Part shown: positions 1 through 12,200 of the stretch, piece after piece
Position numbering within the stretch: position 1 is the first letter of the stretch
How the letters are laid out: the number at the start of each line of letters is the position of its first letter
DNA from: Nemertoderma westbladi
Taxonomy: Eukaryota > Xenacoelomorpha > Nemertodermatida > Nemertodermatidae
Assembly (NCBI GenBank): GCA_032718475.1
Contig: JAUCBJ010006506.1
Location: forward strand, 1 to 64,000
Length of the DNA stretch: 64,000 nucleotides
Direction: 5' to 3'
Position numbers and translations under genes: made by a program
Notes under the pieces: model-generated
Databases searched by the model: none
What the model was told of the DNA's origin: nothing
What the model saw: only the letters and a program-made list of their open reading frames with translations

Positions 1-789
1 CCATGCCTTTCCCTTACGTATTCGAAGGTCCTCACCTGACTTCCGGATCCATGATCCCAGGTAACAGAAGTCGTCCACATGCTCAAGCATACAATCCTTT
101 GAGCTTATGCTCATCCGATCAGAGACTTGCTGAGGACTTTCAAAGTTAACTGTCAGAATTTTGGTCTTTCTGGAGTTAATAACAAGACCAACACTAGAAG
201 CAGCATGTTCTAATGAGCTGAGGAGCCGTTGGGTTCCCTCTAATGATTCTGAGAGTACTCCTAAGTCATCAGCAAAGTCTAGATCAGTTAGGTACTTGGC
301 AGGATTTCCTCGACTTCTGGAGCCAGTAGGTGGAGTTATCATCACCCCATCATCATTATAATGATCTAAGGACATACGTAGAACATTGTCAACCACAATA
401 ATGAACAAGAATGGTGCAAGTGTGTCTCCTTGGAGAACGCCCCATAACACTTCAAATGGTTCTGTGTCACCATCAACAGTAGACACAAATGTTGTCGAAC
501 CATCGTATACTGATCTGATTGCTGCAATAATTTCATCAGGAATCCCATATAATGAAAGTATGCTGAACATACGTGAGCGAGAGACTGAATCAAAGGCCTT
601 GAAGAAGTCAACAAAAATAACAGCCAGATGCCTGTCTTTCTTTTTTGATAACTCTTCAATTATCCTTCTAAGTGCCAAAATGGGCTCCATGGTCCCACGA
701 CCTTTACGGAACCCATTCTGATTTCCACGGAGCAGCCTCTCAATGGGATCCCTGATGCGATTTAATAGAATCCTATTGTATAGCTCATT
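1..789 (-). mobile_element. LINE (non-LTR retrotransposon) fragment, reverse transcriptase domain, truncated
   Basis: Read on the minus strand, one frame stays open from 789 down to the left edge (codons start at positions divisible by 3), about 263 codons. In order it shows NELYNRILLNRI, NGFRKGRGT, the motif A segment VDFFKAFDSV (aspartate codon at 607-609), GVLQGDTLAPFLF, the catalytic box FADD (265-276), GLVINSRKTK and YLGSWI near the edge. These are the ordered blocks of a non-LTR retrotransposon reverse transcriptase, which copies element RNA into DNA at a nicked target. Both catalytic aspartate sites are kept, so decay is slight. Homology stops at an in-frame TGA (790-792), only about 60 bp from a host exon. 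This fits the usual 5' truncation of LINE insertions; the 3' part lies outside the window. The GVLQGDTLAPFLF wording resembles RTE/CR1-like elements common in marine invertebrates, but that clade call is from memory and uncertain. It lies in the same orientation as the host exon. Confidence 0.9.
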
Positions 790-850
790 TCACAACGCAA
801 ATTTGAAAACCTGAATAAAACAGATGTTGAAGTCTAAAAATAAAATCAAA
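790..850. other. Intronic spacer between LINE fragment and exon
   Basis: AT-rich sequence between the broken 5' end of the LINE fragment and the splice donor of the exon. No open frame, RNA gene or repeat is visible. Read on the minus strand it is the first part of the intron downstream of the exon. The LINE probably inserted here, with its 5' junction near 790, but no target-site duplication can be tested because the other end is outside the window. Confidence 0.6.
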
Positions 851-856
851 CTTACC
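851..856 (-). promoter_or_regulatory. 5' splice site (donor) of the SLC1-like exon
   Basis: On the minus strand the exon ends ...GGAATTTG and is followed at once by GTAAG TTT, close to the metazoan donor consensus G|GTAAGT. The donor falls where the SLC1-like reading ends and before the first in-frame problem. Cutting here leaves the exon ending two bases into a codon. Confidence 0.75.
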
Positions 857-1011
857 AAATTCCAGCCTGACAGAAAAATCCCAAAAATACCATTAAATAA
901 TAATAGCCCAATACAGCGCCGCCTTCATCTATGTTCTTTAAACGTAGAATACTGCCAGCCAATAGGGAGGCAATGCCAATAGGTAGAAGCCAAACAATAG
1001 TTCGCATTAAC
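856..1011 (-). CDS. Internal exon of an SLC1-family (dicarboxylate/amino acid:cation symporter) transporter
   Basis: The exon is 156 nt, enters in the middle of a codon (one base, then TTA ATG CGA) and leaves with two bases of the next, so both borders have the same phase. It reads LMRTIVWLLPIGIASLLAG, then SILRLKNIDEGGAVLGYYY, then LMVFLGFFCQAGI. The pattern W-x-x-P-(I/V)-G-I-x-x-L-(I/L)-A-G, followed about 20 residues later by LG-x-Y and a V-x-x-G hydrophobic stretch, matches the membrane region of animal SLC1 carriers (EAAT and ASCT types) just before the second re-entrant hairpin. Such proteins are plasma-membrane trimers moving glutamate, aspartate or neutral amino acids with sodium. Only this exon is present: earlier exons lie beyond the right edge, past the satellite, and later ones beyond the left edge. 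A pseudogene cannot be excluded from one exon, but frame and splice sites are intact. The family assignment is by motif recognition, not by search. Confidence 0.75.
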
Positions 1012-1025
1012 CTAAAAATTAAATA
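991..1025 (-). repeat. Exon-embedded partial monomer: where exon and satellite share sequence
   Basis: Plus-strand bases 991-1025 (CAAACAATAGTTCGCATTAA, then CCTAAAAATTAAATA) match the corresponding part of the satellite monomer. Bases 991-1011 are coding (G TTA ATG CGA ACT ATT GTT TG on the minus strand) and 1012-1025 are the end of the intron. The match ends at 990, where the exon has G on the minus strand (codon TGG, tryptophan) and the monomers have A (TGA, stop). The tryptophan and preceding residues fit the SLC1 family, so the exon version is most easily read as ancestral and the satellite as derived. Confidence 0.85.
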
Positions 1026-1050
1026 GGTACCAATGGATAGAGAGAGGTCA
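1012..1050 (-). promoter_or_regulatory. 3' splice site (acceptor) region of the SLC1-like exon, formed by the first satellite monomer
   Basis: On the minus strand the bases before the exon read TATTTAATTTTTAG|G, with AG at 1012-1013 and a T-rich run before it. Further upstream lies the CCTCTCTCTATCC stretch of the first monomer (about 1037-1049), a good pyrimidine tract. Upstream of this, at the far end of the same monomer, lies TTGAC, a possible branch site (yTnAy) about 36 nt before the AG. This is inference from consensus; only the AG and the pyrimidine tract are seen directly. The acceptor region is built from a repeat unit, so the same signals recur through the adjacent array. Confidence 0.65.
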
Positions 1051-4000
1051 AACAATAGTTCGTATTAACATAAAAAATAAATAGGTACCAATGGATAGAG
1101 AGAGGTCAAACAATAGTTCGCATTAACCTAAAAAATAAATAGGTACCAATGGATAGAGAGAGGTCAAACAATAGTTCGTATTAACCTAAAAAATAAATAG
1201 GTACCAATGGATGGAGAGAGGTCAAACAATAGTTCGTATTAACATAAAAAATAAATAGGTACCAATGGATGGAGAGAGGTCAAACAATAGTTCGTATTAA
1301 CCTAAAAAATAAATAGGTACCAATGGATGGAGAGAGGTCAAACAATAGTTCGCATTAACATAAAAAATAAATAGGTACCAATGGATAGAGAGAGGTCAAA
1401 CAATAGTTCGTATTAACATAAAAAATAAATAGGTACCAATGGATAGAGAGAGGTCAAACAATAGTTCGCATTAACATAAAAAATAAATAGGTACCAATGG
1501 ATAGAGAGAGGTCAAACAATAGTTCGCATTAACATAAAAAATAAATAGGTACCAATGGATAGAGAGAGGTCAAACAATAGTTCGTATTAACATAAAAAAT
1601 AAATAGGTAACAATTGAGGGAGAGGTCAAACAATAGTTCGTATTAACATAAAAAATAAATAGGTACCAATGGATAGAGAGAGGTCAAACAATAGTTCGTA
1701 TTAACCTAAAAAATAAATAGGTACCAATGGATAGAGAGAGGTCAAACAATAGTTCGCATTAACATAAAAAATAAATAGGTACCAATGGATAGAGAGAGGT
1801 CAAACAATAGTTCGTATTAACATAAAAAATAAATAGGTACCAATGGATAGAGAGAGGTCAAACAATAGTTCGCATTAACATAAAAAATAAATAGGTACCA
1901 ATGGATAGAGAGAGGTCAAACAATAGTTCGCATTAACATAAAAAATAAATAGGTACCAATGGATAGAGAGAGGTCAAACAATAGTTCGTATTAACATAAA
2001 AAATAAATAGGTACCAATGGATAGAGAGAGGTCAAACAATAGTTCGTATTAACATAAAAAATAAATAGGTACCAATGGATAGAGAGAGGTCAAACAATAG
2101 TTCGTATTAACATAAAAAATAAATAGGTACCAATGGATAGAGAGAGGTCAAACAATAGTTCGCATTAACATAAAAAATAAATAGGTACCAATGGATAGAG
2201 AGAGGTCAAACAATAGTTCGCATTAACATAAAAAATAAATAGGTACCAATGGATAGAGAGGTCAAACAATAGTTCGCATTAACATAAAAAATAAATAGGT
2301 ACCAATGGATAGAGAGAGGTCAAACAATAGTTCGTATTAACATAAAAAATAAATAGGTACCAATGGATAGAGAGAGGTCAAACAATAGTTCGTATTAACA
2401 TAAAAAATAAATAGATACCAATTGATAGAGAGAGGTCAAACAATAGTTCGTATTAACATAAAAAATAAATAGGTACCAATGGATAGAGAGAGGTCAAACA
2501 ATAGTTCGCATTAACATAAAAAATAAATAGGTAACAATGGATAGAGAGAGGTCAAACAATAGTTCGTATTAACATAAAAAATAAATAGGTACCAATGGAT
2601 AGAGAGAGGTCAAACAATAGTTCGTATTAACCTAAAAAATAAATAGGTACCAATGGATAGAGAGAGGTCAAACAATAGTTCGCATTAACATAAAAAATAA
2701 ATAGGTAACAATGGATAGAGAGGTCAAACAATAGTTCGTATTAACATAAAAAATAAATAGGTAACAATGGATAGAGAGAGGTCAAACAATAGTTCGCATT
2801 AACATAAAAAATAAATAGGTAACAATGGATAGAGAGAGGTCAAACAATAGTTCGTATTAACATAAAAAATAAATAGGTAACAATGGATAGAGAGAGGTCA
2901 AACAATAGTTCGCATTAACCTAAAAAATAAATAGGTACCAATGGATAGAGAGGTCAAACAATAGTTCGTATTAACATAAAAAATAAATAGGTACCAAAGG
3001 ATAGAGAGAGGTCAAACAATAGTTCGTATTAACATAAAAAATAAATAGGTAACAATGGATAGAGAGAGGTCAAACAATAGTTCGCATTAACATAAAAAAT
3101 AAATAGGTACCAATGGATAGAGAGAGGTCAAACAATAGTTCGTATTAACATAAAAAATAAATAGGTAACAATGGATAGAGAGAGGTCAAACAATAGTTCG
3201 TATTAACATAAAAAATAAATAGGTAACAATGGATAGAGAGAGGTCAAACAATAGTTCGTATTAACATAAAAAATAAATAGGTACCAATGGATAGAGAGAG
3301 GTCAAACAATAGTTCGCATTAACCTAAAAAATAAATAGGTACCAATGGATAGAGTGAGGTCAAACAATAGTTCGCATTAACATAAAAAATAAATAGGTAC
3401 CAATGGATAGAGAGAGGTCAAACAATAGTTCGCATTAACCTAAAAAATAAATAGGTACCAATGGATAGAGAGAGGTCAAACAATAGTTCGTATTAACATA
3501 AAAAATAAATAGGTACCAATGGATAGAGAGAGGTCAAACAATAGTTCGTATTAACATAAAAAATAAATAGGTACCAATGGATAGAGAGAGGTCAAACAAT
3601 AGTTCGTATTAACATAAAAAATAAATAGGTACCAATGGATAGAGAGAGGTCAAACAATAGTTCGTATTAACATAAAAAATAAATAGGTACCAATTGATAG
3701 AGAGAGGTCAAACAATAGTTCGTATTAACATAAAAAATAAATAGGTACCAATGGATAGAGAGAGGTCAAACAATAGTTCGCATTAACATAAAAAATAAAT
3801 AGGTAACAATGGATAGAGAGAGGTCAAACAATAGTTCGTATTAACATAAAAAATAAATAGGTACCAATGGATAGAGAGAGGTCAAACAATAGTTCGTATT
3901 AACCTAAAAAATAAATAGGTAACAATTGAGGGAGAGGTCAAACAATAGTTCCCATTAACCTAAAAAATAAATAGGTACCAATGGATAGAGAGAGGTCAAA

Positions 4001-5700
4001 CAATAGTTCGTATTAACATAAAAAATAAATAGGTACCAATGGATAGAGAGAGGTCAAACAATAGTTCGTATTAACATAAAAAATAAATAGGTACCAATGG
4101 ATAGAGAGAGGTCAAACAATAGTTCGCATTAACATAAAAAATAAATAGGTACCAATGGATAGAGAGAGGTCAAACAATAGTTCGCATTAACATACAAAAT
4201 AAATAGGTAACAATTGAGGGAGAGGTCAAACAATAGTTCGCATTAACATAAAAAATAAATAGGTAACAATTGAGGGAGAGGTCAAACAATAGTTCGCATT
4301 AACATAAAAAATAAATAGGTACCAATGGATAGAGAGAGGTCAAACAATAGTTCGTATTAACATAAAAAATAAATAGGTACCAATGGATAGAGAGAGGTCA
4401 AACAATAGTTCGCATTAACCTAAAAAATAAATAGGTACCAATGGATAGAGAGAGGTCAAACAATAGTTCGTATTAACATAAAAAATAAATAGGTACCAAT
4501 GGATAGAGAGGTCAAACAATAGTTCGCATTAACCTAAAAAATAAATAGGTACCAATGGATAGAGAGAGGTCAAACAATAGTTCGTATTAACATAAAAAAT
4601 AAATAGGTACCAATGGATAGAGAGAGATCAAACAATAGTTCGTATTAACCTAAAAAATAAATAGTTACCAATGGATAGAGAGAGGTCAAACAATAGTTCG
4701 TATTAACATAAAAAATAAATAGGTACCAATGGATAGAGAGAGGTCAAACAATAGTTCGCATTAACATAAAAAATAAATAGGTACCAATGGATAGAGAGAG
4801 GTCAAACAATAGTTCGCATTAACCTAAAAAATAAATAGGTACCAATGGATAGAGAGAGGTCAAACAATAGTTCGTATTAACATAAAAAATAAATAGGTAC
4901 CAATGGATAGAGAGAGGTCAAACAATAGTTCGTATTAACATAAAAAATAAATAGGTACCAATGGATAGAGAGAGGTCAAACAATAGTTCGTATTAACATA
5001 AAAAATAAATAGGTACCAATGGATAGAGAGAGATCAAACAATAGTTCGTATTAACCTAAAAAATAAATAGGTACCAATGGATAGAGAGAGGTCAAACAAT
5101 AGTTCGTATTAACCTAAAAAATAAATAGGTACCAATGGATAGAGAGATCAAACAATAGTTCGTATTAACATAAAAAATAAATAGGTACCAATGGATAGAG
5201 AGAGGTCAAACAATAGTTCGTATTAACCTAAAAAATAAATAGGTACCAATGGATAGAGAGAGGTCAAACAATAGTTCGTATTAACATAAAAAATAAATAG
5301 GTACCAATGGATAGAGAGATCAAACAATAGTTCGTATTAACATAAAAAATAAATAGGTACCAATGGATAGAGAGAGGTCAAACAATAGTTCGCGTTAACA
5401 TAAAAAATAAATAGGTACCAATGGATAGAGAGAGGTCAAACAATAGTTCGCATTAACATAAAAAATAAATAGGTACCAATGGATAGAGAGAGGTCAAACA
5501 ATAGTTCGTATTAACATAAAAAATAAATAGGTACCAATGGATAGAGAGAGGTCAAACAATAGTTCGTATTAACATAAAAAATAAATAGGTACCAATGGAT
5601 AGAGAGAGGTCAAACAATAGTTCGTATTAACATAAAAAATAAATAGGTACCAATGGATAGAGAGAGGTCAAACAATAGTTCGTATTAACATAAAAAATAA
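1026..5700 (-). repeat. Array zone next to the exon: mostly 58-bp units
   Basis: Nearly all units are full 58-mers with AGAGAGAGGTC; a few 56-mers and a few AGAGAGATC units occur, and there are no 34-bp units before about 5.7 kb. Local markers are three consecutive units with GGATGGAGAG (about 1,204-1,330), many GGTAAC units between about 2.5 and 4.3 kb, and the GGTAACAATTGAGGG class at about 1,607, 3,919, 4,207 and 4,261. No gene or other element is seen. Confidence 0.8.
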
Positions 5701-8700
5701 ATAGATACCAATGGATAGAGAGATCAAACAATAAATAGGTACCAATGGATAGAGAGATCAAACAATAGTTCGTATTAACATAAAAAATAAATAGGTACCA
5801 ATGGATAGAGAGAGGTCAAACAATAGTTCGTATTAACATAAAAAATAAATAGGTACCAATGGATAGAGAGAGGTCAAACAATAGTTCGTATTAACATAAA
5901 AAATAAATAGGTACCAATGGATAGAGAGAGGTCAAACAATAGTTCGTATTAACATAAAAAATAAATAGGTACCAATGGATAGAGAGAGGTCAAACAATAG
6001 TTCGCATTAACATAAAAAATAAATAGGTACCAATGGATAGAGAGAGGTCAAACAATAGTTCGCATTAACATAAAAAATAAGTAGGTACCAATGGATAGAG
6101 AGGTCAAACAATAGTTCGTATTAACATAAAAAATAAATAGGTACCAATGGATAGAGAGAGGTCAAACAATAGTTCGCATTAACATAAAAAATAAGTAGGT
6201 ACCAATGGATAGAGAGGTCAAACAATAGTTCGTATTAACATAAAAAATAAATAGGTACCAATGGATAGAGAGGTCAAACAATAGTTCGTATTAACATAAA
6301 AAATAAATAGGTACCAATGGATAGAGAGAGGTCAAACAATAGTTCGTATTAACATAAAAAATAAATAGGTACCAATGGATAGAGAGAGGTCAAACAATAG
6401 TTCGCATTAACATAAAAAATAAGTAGGTACCAATGGATAGAGAGGTCAAACAATAGTTCGTATTAACATAAAAAATAAATAGGTACCAATGGATAGAGAG
6501 GTCAAACAATAGTTCGTATTAACATAAAAAATAAATAGGTACCAATGGATAGAGAGAGGTCAAACAATAGTTCGTATTAACCTAAAAAATAAATAGGTAC
6601 CAATGGATAGAGAGAGATCAAACAATAGTTCGTATTAACATAAAAAATAAATAGGTACCAATGGATAGAGAGAGGTCAAACAATAGTTCGCATTAACATA
6701 AAAAATAAGTAGGTACCAATGGATAGAGAGAGGTCAAACAATAGTTCGCATTAACATAAAAAATAAGTAGGTACCAATGGATAGAGAGAGGTCAAACAAT
6801 AGTTCGTATTAACATAAAAAATAAATAGGTACCAATGGATAGAGAGAGGTCAAACAATAGTTCGCATTAACATAAAAAATAAGTAGGTACCAATGGATAG
6901 AGAGGTCAAACAATAGTTCGTATTAACATAAAAAATAAATAGGTACCAATGGATAGAGAGGTCAAACAATAGTTCGTATTAACATAAAAAATAAATAGGT
7001 ACCAATGGATAGAGAGAGGTCAAACAATAGTTCGCATTAACATAAAAAATAAATAGGTACCAATGGATAGAGAGGTCAAACAATAGTTCGTATTAACATA
7101 AAAAATAAATAGGTACCAATGGATAGAGAGAGGTCAAACAATAGTTCGTATTAACCTAAAAAATAAATAGGTACCAATGGATAGAGAGAGATCAAACAAT
7201 AGTTCGTATTAACATAAAAAATAAATAGGTACCAATGGATAGAGAGAGGTCAAACAATAGTTCGTATTAACATAAAAAATAAATAGGTACCAATGGATAG
7301 AGAGAGGTCAAACAATAGTTCGTATTAACATAAAAAATAAATAGGTACCAATGGATAGAGAGAGATCAAACAATAGTTCGTATTAACCTAAAAAATAAAT
7401 AGGTACCAATGGATAGAGAGATCAAACAGTAGTTCGTATTAACATAAAAAATAAATAGGTACCAATGAATAGAGAGAGGTCAAACAATAGTTCGTATTAA
7501 CATAAAAAATAAATAGGTACCAATGGATAGAGAGATCAAACAATAAATAGGTACCAATGGATAGAGAGGTCAAACAATAGTTCGTATTAACATAAAAAAT
7601 AAATAGGTACCAATGGATAGAGAGAGGTCAAACAATAGTTCGTATTAACATAAAAAATAAATAGGTACCAATGGATAGAGAGAGGTCAAACAATAGTTCG
7701 CATTAACATAAAAAATAAATAGGTACCAATGGATAGAGAGAGGTCAAACAATAGTTCGCGTTAACATAAAAAATAAATAGGTACCAATGGATAGAGAGAG
7801 GTCAAACAATAGTTCGTATTAACATAAAAAATAAATAGGTACCAATGGATAGAGAGAGGTCAAACAATAGTTCGTATTAACATAAAAAATAAATAGGTAC
7901 CAATGGATACAGGAGGTAAAACAATAGTTCGTATTAACATAAAAAATAAATAGGTACCAATGGATAGAGAGGTCAAACAATAGTTCGTATTAACATAAAA
8001 TATAAATAGGTAACAATTGAGGGAGAGGTCAAACAATAGTTCGCATTAACATAAAAAATAAATAGGTACCAATGGATAGAGAGAGGTCAAACAATAGTTC
8101 GTATTAACATAAAAAATAAATAGGTACCAATGGATAGAGAGAGGTCAAACAATAGTTCGCATTAACCTAAAAAATAAATAGGTACCAATGGATAGAGAGA
8201 GGTCAAACAATAGTTCGTATTAACATAAAAAATAAATAGGTACCAATGGATAGAGAGGTCAAACAATAGTTCGCATTAACCTAAAAAATAAATAGGTACC
8301 AATGGATAGAGAGAGGTCAAACAATAGTTCGTATTAACATAAAAAATAAATAGGTACCAATGGATAGAGAGAGGTCAAACAATAGTTCGTATTAACATAA
8401 AAAATAAATAGGTACCAATGGATAGAGAGAGGTCAAACAATAGTTCGTATTAACATAAAAAATAAATAGGTACCAATGGATAGAGAGAGGTCAAACAATA
8501 GTTCGTATTAACATAAAAAATAAATAGGTACCAATGGATAGAGAGGTCAAACAATAGTTCGCATTAACCTAAAAAATAAATAGGTACCAATGGATAGAGA
8601 GAGATCAAACAATAGTTCGCATTAACCTAAAAAATAAATAGGTACCAATGGATAGAGAGAAGTCAAACAATAGTTCGCATTAACATAAAAAATAAATAGG

Positions 8701-9230
8701 TACCAATGGATAGAGAGAGGTCAAACAATAGTTCGCATTAACCTAAAAAATAAATAGGTACCAATGGATAGAGAGAAGTCAAACAATAGTTCGCATTAAC
8801 ATAAAAAATAAATAGGTACCAATGGATAGAGAGAGGTCAAACAATAGTTCGTATTAACATAAAAAATAAATAGGTACCAATGGATAGAGAGAGGTCAAAC
8901 AATAGTTCGTATTAACCTAAAAAATAAATAGGTACCAATGGATAGAGAGAAGTCAAACAATAGTTCGCATTAACATAAAAAATAAATAGGTACCAATGGA
9001 TAGAGAGAGGTCAAACAATAGTTCGTATTAACATAAAAAATAAATAGGTACCAATGGATAGAGAGAGGTCAAACAATAGTTCGTATTAACATAAAAAATA
9101 AATAGGTACCAATGGATAGAGAGAGGTCAAACAATAGTTCGCATTAACATAAAAAATAAATAGGTACCAATGGATAGAGAGAGGTCAAACAATAGTTCGT
9201 ATTAACATAAAAAATAAATAGGTACCAATG
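5701..9230 (-). repeat. Array zone with the first short units and an AAGTAGG variant cluster
   Basis: The first 34-bp unit (ATCAAACAATAAATA, which skips the central 22 bp) appears just after 5,700 and another near 7,530. Six units with AATAAGTAGG in place of AATAAATAGG lie between about 6,078 and 6,890 and nowhere else noticed, which points to a local recent expansion. A rare unit with GGATACAGGAGGTAAAAC sits at about 7,905-7,925. Confidence 0.75.
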
Positions 9231-9239
9231 GATAGAGAG

Positions 9240-12200
9240 ATCAAACAATAGTTCGCATTAACATAAAAAATAAATAGGTAACAATGGATAGAGAGAGGTC
9301 AAACAATAGTTCGTATTAACATAAAAAATAAATAGGTACCAATGGATAGAGAGATCAAACAATAGTTCGCATTAACATAAAAAATAAATAGGTACCAATG
9401 GATAGAGAGAGGTCAAACAATAGTTCGTATTAACATAAAAAATAAATAGGTAACAATGGATAGAGAGAGGTCAAACAATAGTTCGCATTAACATAAAAAA
9501 TAAATAGGTAACAATGGATAGAGAGAGATCAAACAATAGTTCGTATTAACATAAAAAATAAATAGGTACCAATGGATAGAGAGAGGTCAAACAATAGTTC
9601 GCATTAACATAAAAAATAAATAGGTAACAATGGATAGAGAGAGATCAAACAATAGTTCGTATTAACATAAAAAATAAATAGGTACCAATGGATAGAGAGA
9701 GGTCAAACAATAGTTCGCATTAACATAAAAAATAAATAGGTACCAATGGATAGAGAGAGGTCAAACAATAGTTCGTATTAACATAAAAAATAAATAGGTA
9801 CCAATGGATAGAGAGATCAAACAATAGTTCGTATTAACATAAAAAATAAATAGGTACCAATGGATAGAGAGAGGTCAAACAATAGTTCGCATTAACATAA
9901 AAAATAAATAGGTACCAATGGATAGAGAGAGGTCAAACAATAGTTCGTATTAACATAAAAAATAAATAGGTACCAATGGATAGAGAGAGGTCAAACAATA
10001 GTTCGCATTAACATAAAAAATAAATAGGTAACAATGGATAGAAAGAGGTCAAACAATAGTTCGCATTAACATAAAAAATAAATAGGTACCAATGGATAGA
10101 GAGAGGTCAAACAATAGTTCGCATTAACATAAAAAATAAATAGGTACCAATGGATAGAGAGAGGTCAAACAATAGTTCGTATTAACATAAAAAATAAATA
10201 GGTACCAATGGATAGAGAGAGGTCAAACAATAGTTCGTATTAACATAAAAAATAAATAGGTAACAATGGATAGAGAGAGGTCAAACAATAGTTCGCATTA
10301 ACATAAAAAATAAATAGGTAACAATGGATAGAGAGAGATCAAACAATAGTTCGTATTAACATAAAAAATAAATAGGTACCAATGGATAGAGAGAGGTCAA
10401 ACAATAGTTCGCATTAACATAAAAAATAAATAGGTAACAATGGATAGAGAGAGATCAAACAATAGTTCGTATTAACATAAAAAATAAATAGGTACCAATG
10501 GATAGAGAGAGGTCAAACAATAGTTCGCATTAACATAAAAAATAAATAGGTACCAATGGATAGAGAGAGGTCAAACAATAGTTCGTATTAACATAAAAAA
10601 TAAATAGGTACCAATGGATAGAGAGATCAAACAATAGTTCGTATTAACATAAAAAATAAATAGGTACCAATGGATAGAGAGATCAAACAATAGTTCGTAT
10701 TAACATAAAAAATAAATAGGTACCAATGAATAGAGAGAGGTCAAACAATAGTTCGTATTAACATAAAAAATAAATAGGTACCAATGGATAGAGAGAGGTC
10801 AAACAATAGTTCGTATTAACATAAAAAATAAATAGGTACCAATGGATAGAGAGATCAAACAATAGTTCGCATTAACATAAAAAATAAATAGGTACCAATG
10901 GATAGAGAGAGGTCAAACAATAGTTCGCATTAACATAAAAAATAAATAGGTACCAATGGATAGAGAGAGGTCAAACAATAGTTCGTATTAACATAAAAAA
11001 TAAATAGGTACCAATGGATAGAGAGAGGTCAAACAATAGTTCGTATTAACATAAAAAATAAATAGGTACCAATGGATAGAGAGATCAAACAATAGTTCGC
11101 ATTAACATAAAAAATAAATAGGTACCAATGGATAGAGAGAGGTCAAACAATAGTTCGCATTAACATAAAAAATAAATAGGTACCAAAGGATAGAGAGATC
11201 AAACAATAGTTCGCATTAACATAAAAAATAAATAGGTACCAATGGATAGAGAGATCAAACAATAGTTCGCATTAACATAAAAAATAAATAGGTACCAATG
11301 GATAAAGAGAGGTCAAACAATAGTTCGCATTAACATAAAAAATAAATAGGTACCAATGGATAGAGAGATCAAACAATAGTTCGTATTAACATAAAAAATA
11401 AATAGGTACCAATGGATAGAGAGAGGTCAAACAATAGTTCGTATTAACATAAAAAATAAATAGGTACCAATGGATAGAGAGATCAAACAATAGTTCGCAT
11501 TAACATAAAAAATAAATAGGTACCAATGGATAGAGAGATCAAACAATAGTTCGTATTAACATAAAAAATAAATAGGTACCAATGAATAGAGAGAGGTCAA
11601 ACAATAGTTCGTATTAACATAAAAAATAAATAGGTACCAATGGATAGAGAGAGGTCAAACAATAGTTCGCATTAACCTAAAAAATAAATAGGTACCAATG
11701 GATAGAGAGATCAAACAATAGTTCGTATTAACATAAAAAATAAATAGGTACCAATGGATAGAGAGAGGTCAAACAATAGTTCGTATTAACATAAAAAATA
11801 AATAGGTACCAATGGATAGGGAGAGGTCAAACAATAGTTCGTATTAACATAAAAAATAAATAGGTACCAATGGATAGAGAGAGGTCAAACAATAGTTCGT
11901 ATTAACATAAAAAATAAATAGGTACCAATGGATAGAGAGATCAAACAATAGTTCGCATTAACATAAAAAATAAATAGGTACCAATGGATAGAGAGATCAA
12001 ACAATAGTTCGTATTAACATAAAAAATAAATAGGTACCAATGAATAGAGAGAGGTCAAACAATAGTTCGTATTAACATAAAAAATAAATAGGTACCAATG
12101 GATAGAGAGAGGTCAAACAATAGTTCGCATTAACCTAAAAAATAAATAGGTACCAATGGATAGAGAGATCAAACAATAGTTCGTATTAACATAAAAAATA

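Noticed and set aside
161-721. Plus-strand open frames (161-361, 386-721) and the minus-strand frame 366-659
   Set aside because: They overlap the well-supported reverse transcriptase frame in other frames and show no family pattern.
852-1055. A 67-codon continuous ORF starting with MFDLSLSIGTYL
   Set aside because: Its first part is translated repeat. Only the part from the acceptor at 1011 down to 856 has the look of a protein family, so it is annotated as an exon and not as a single-exon gene.
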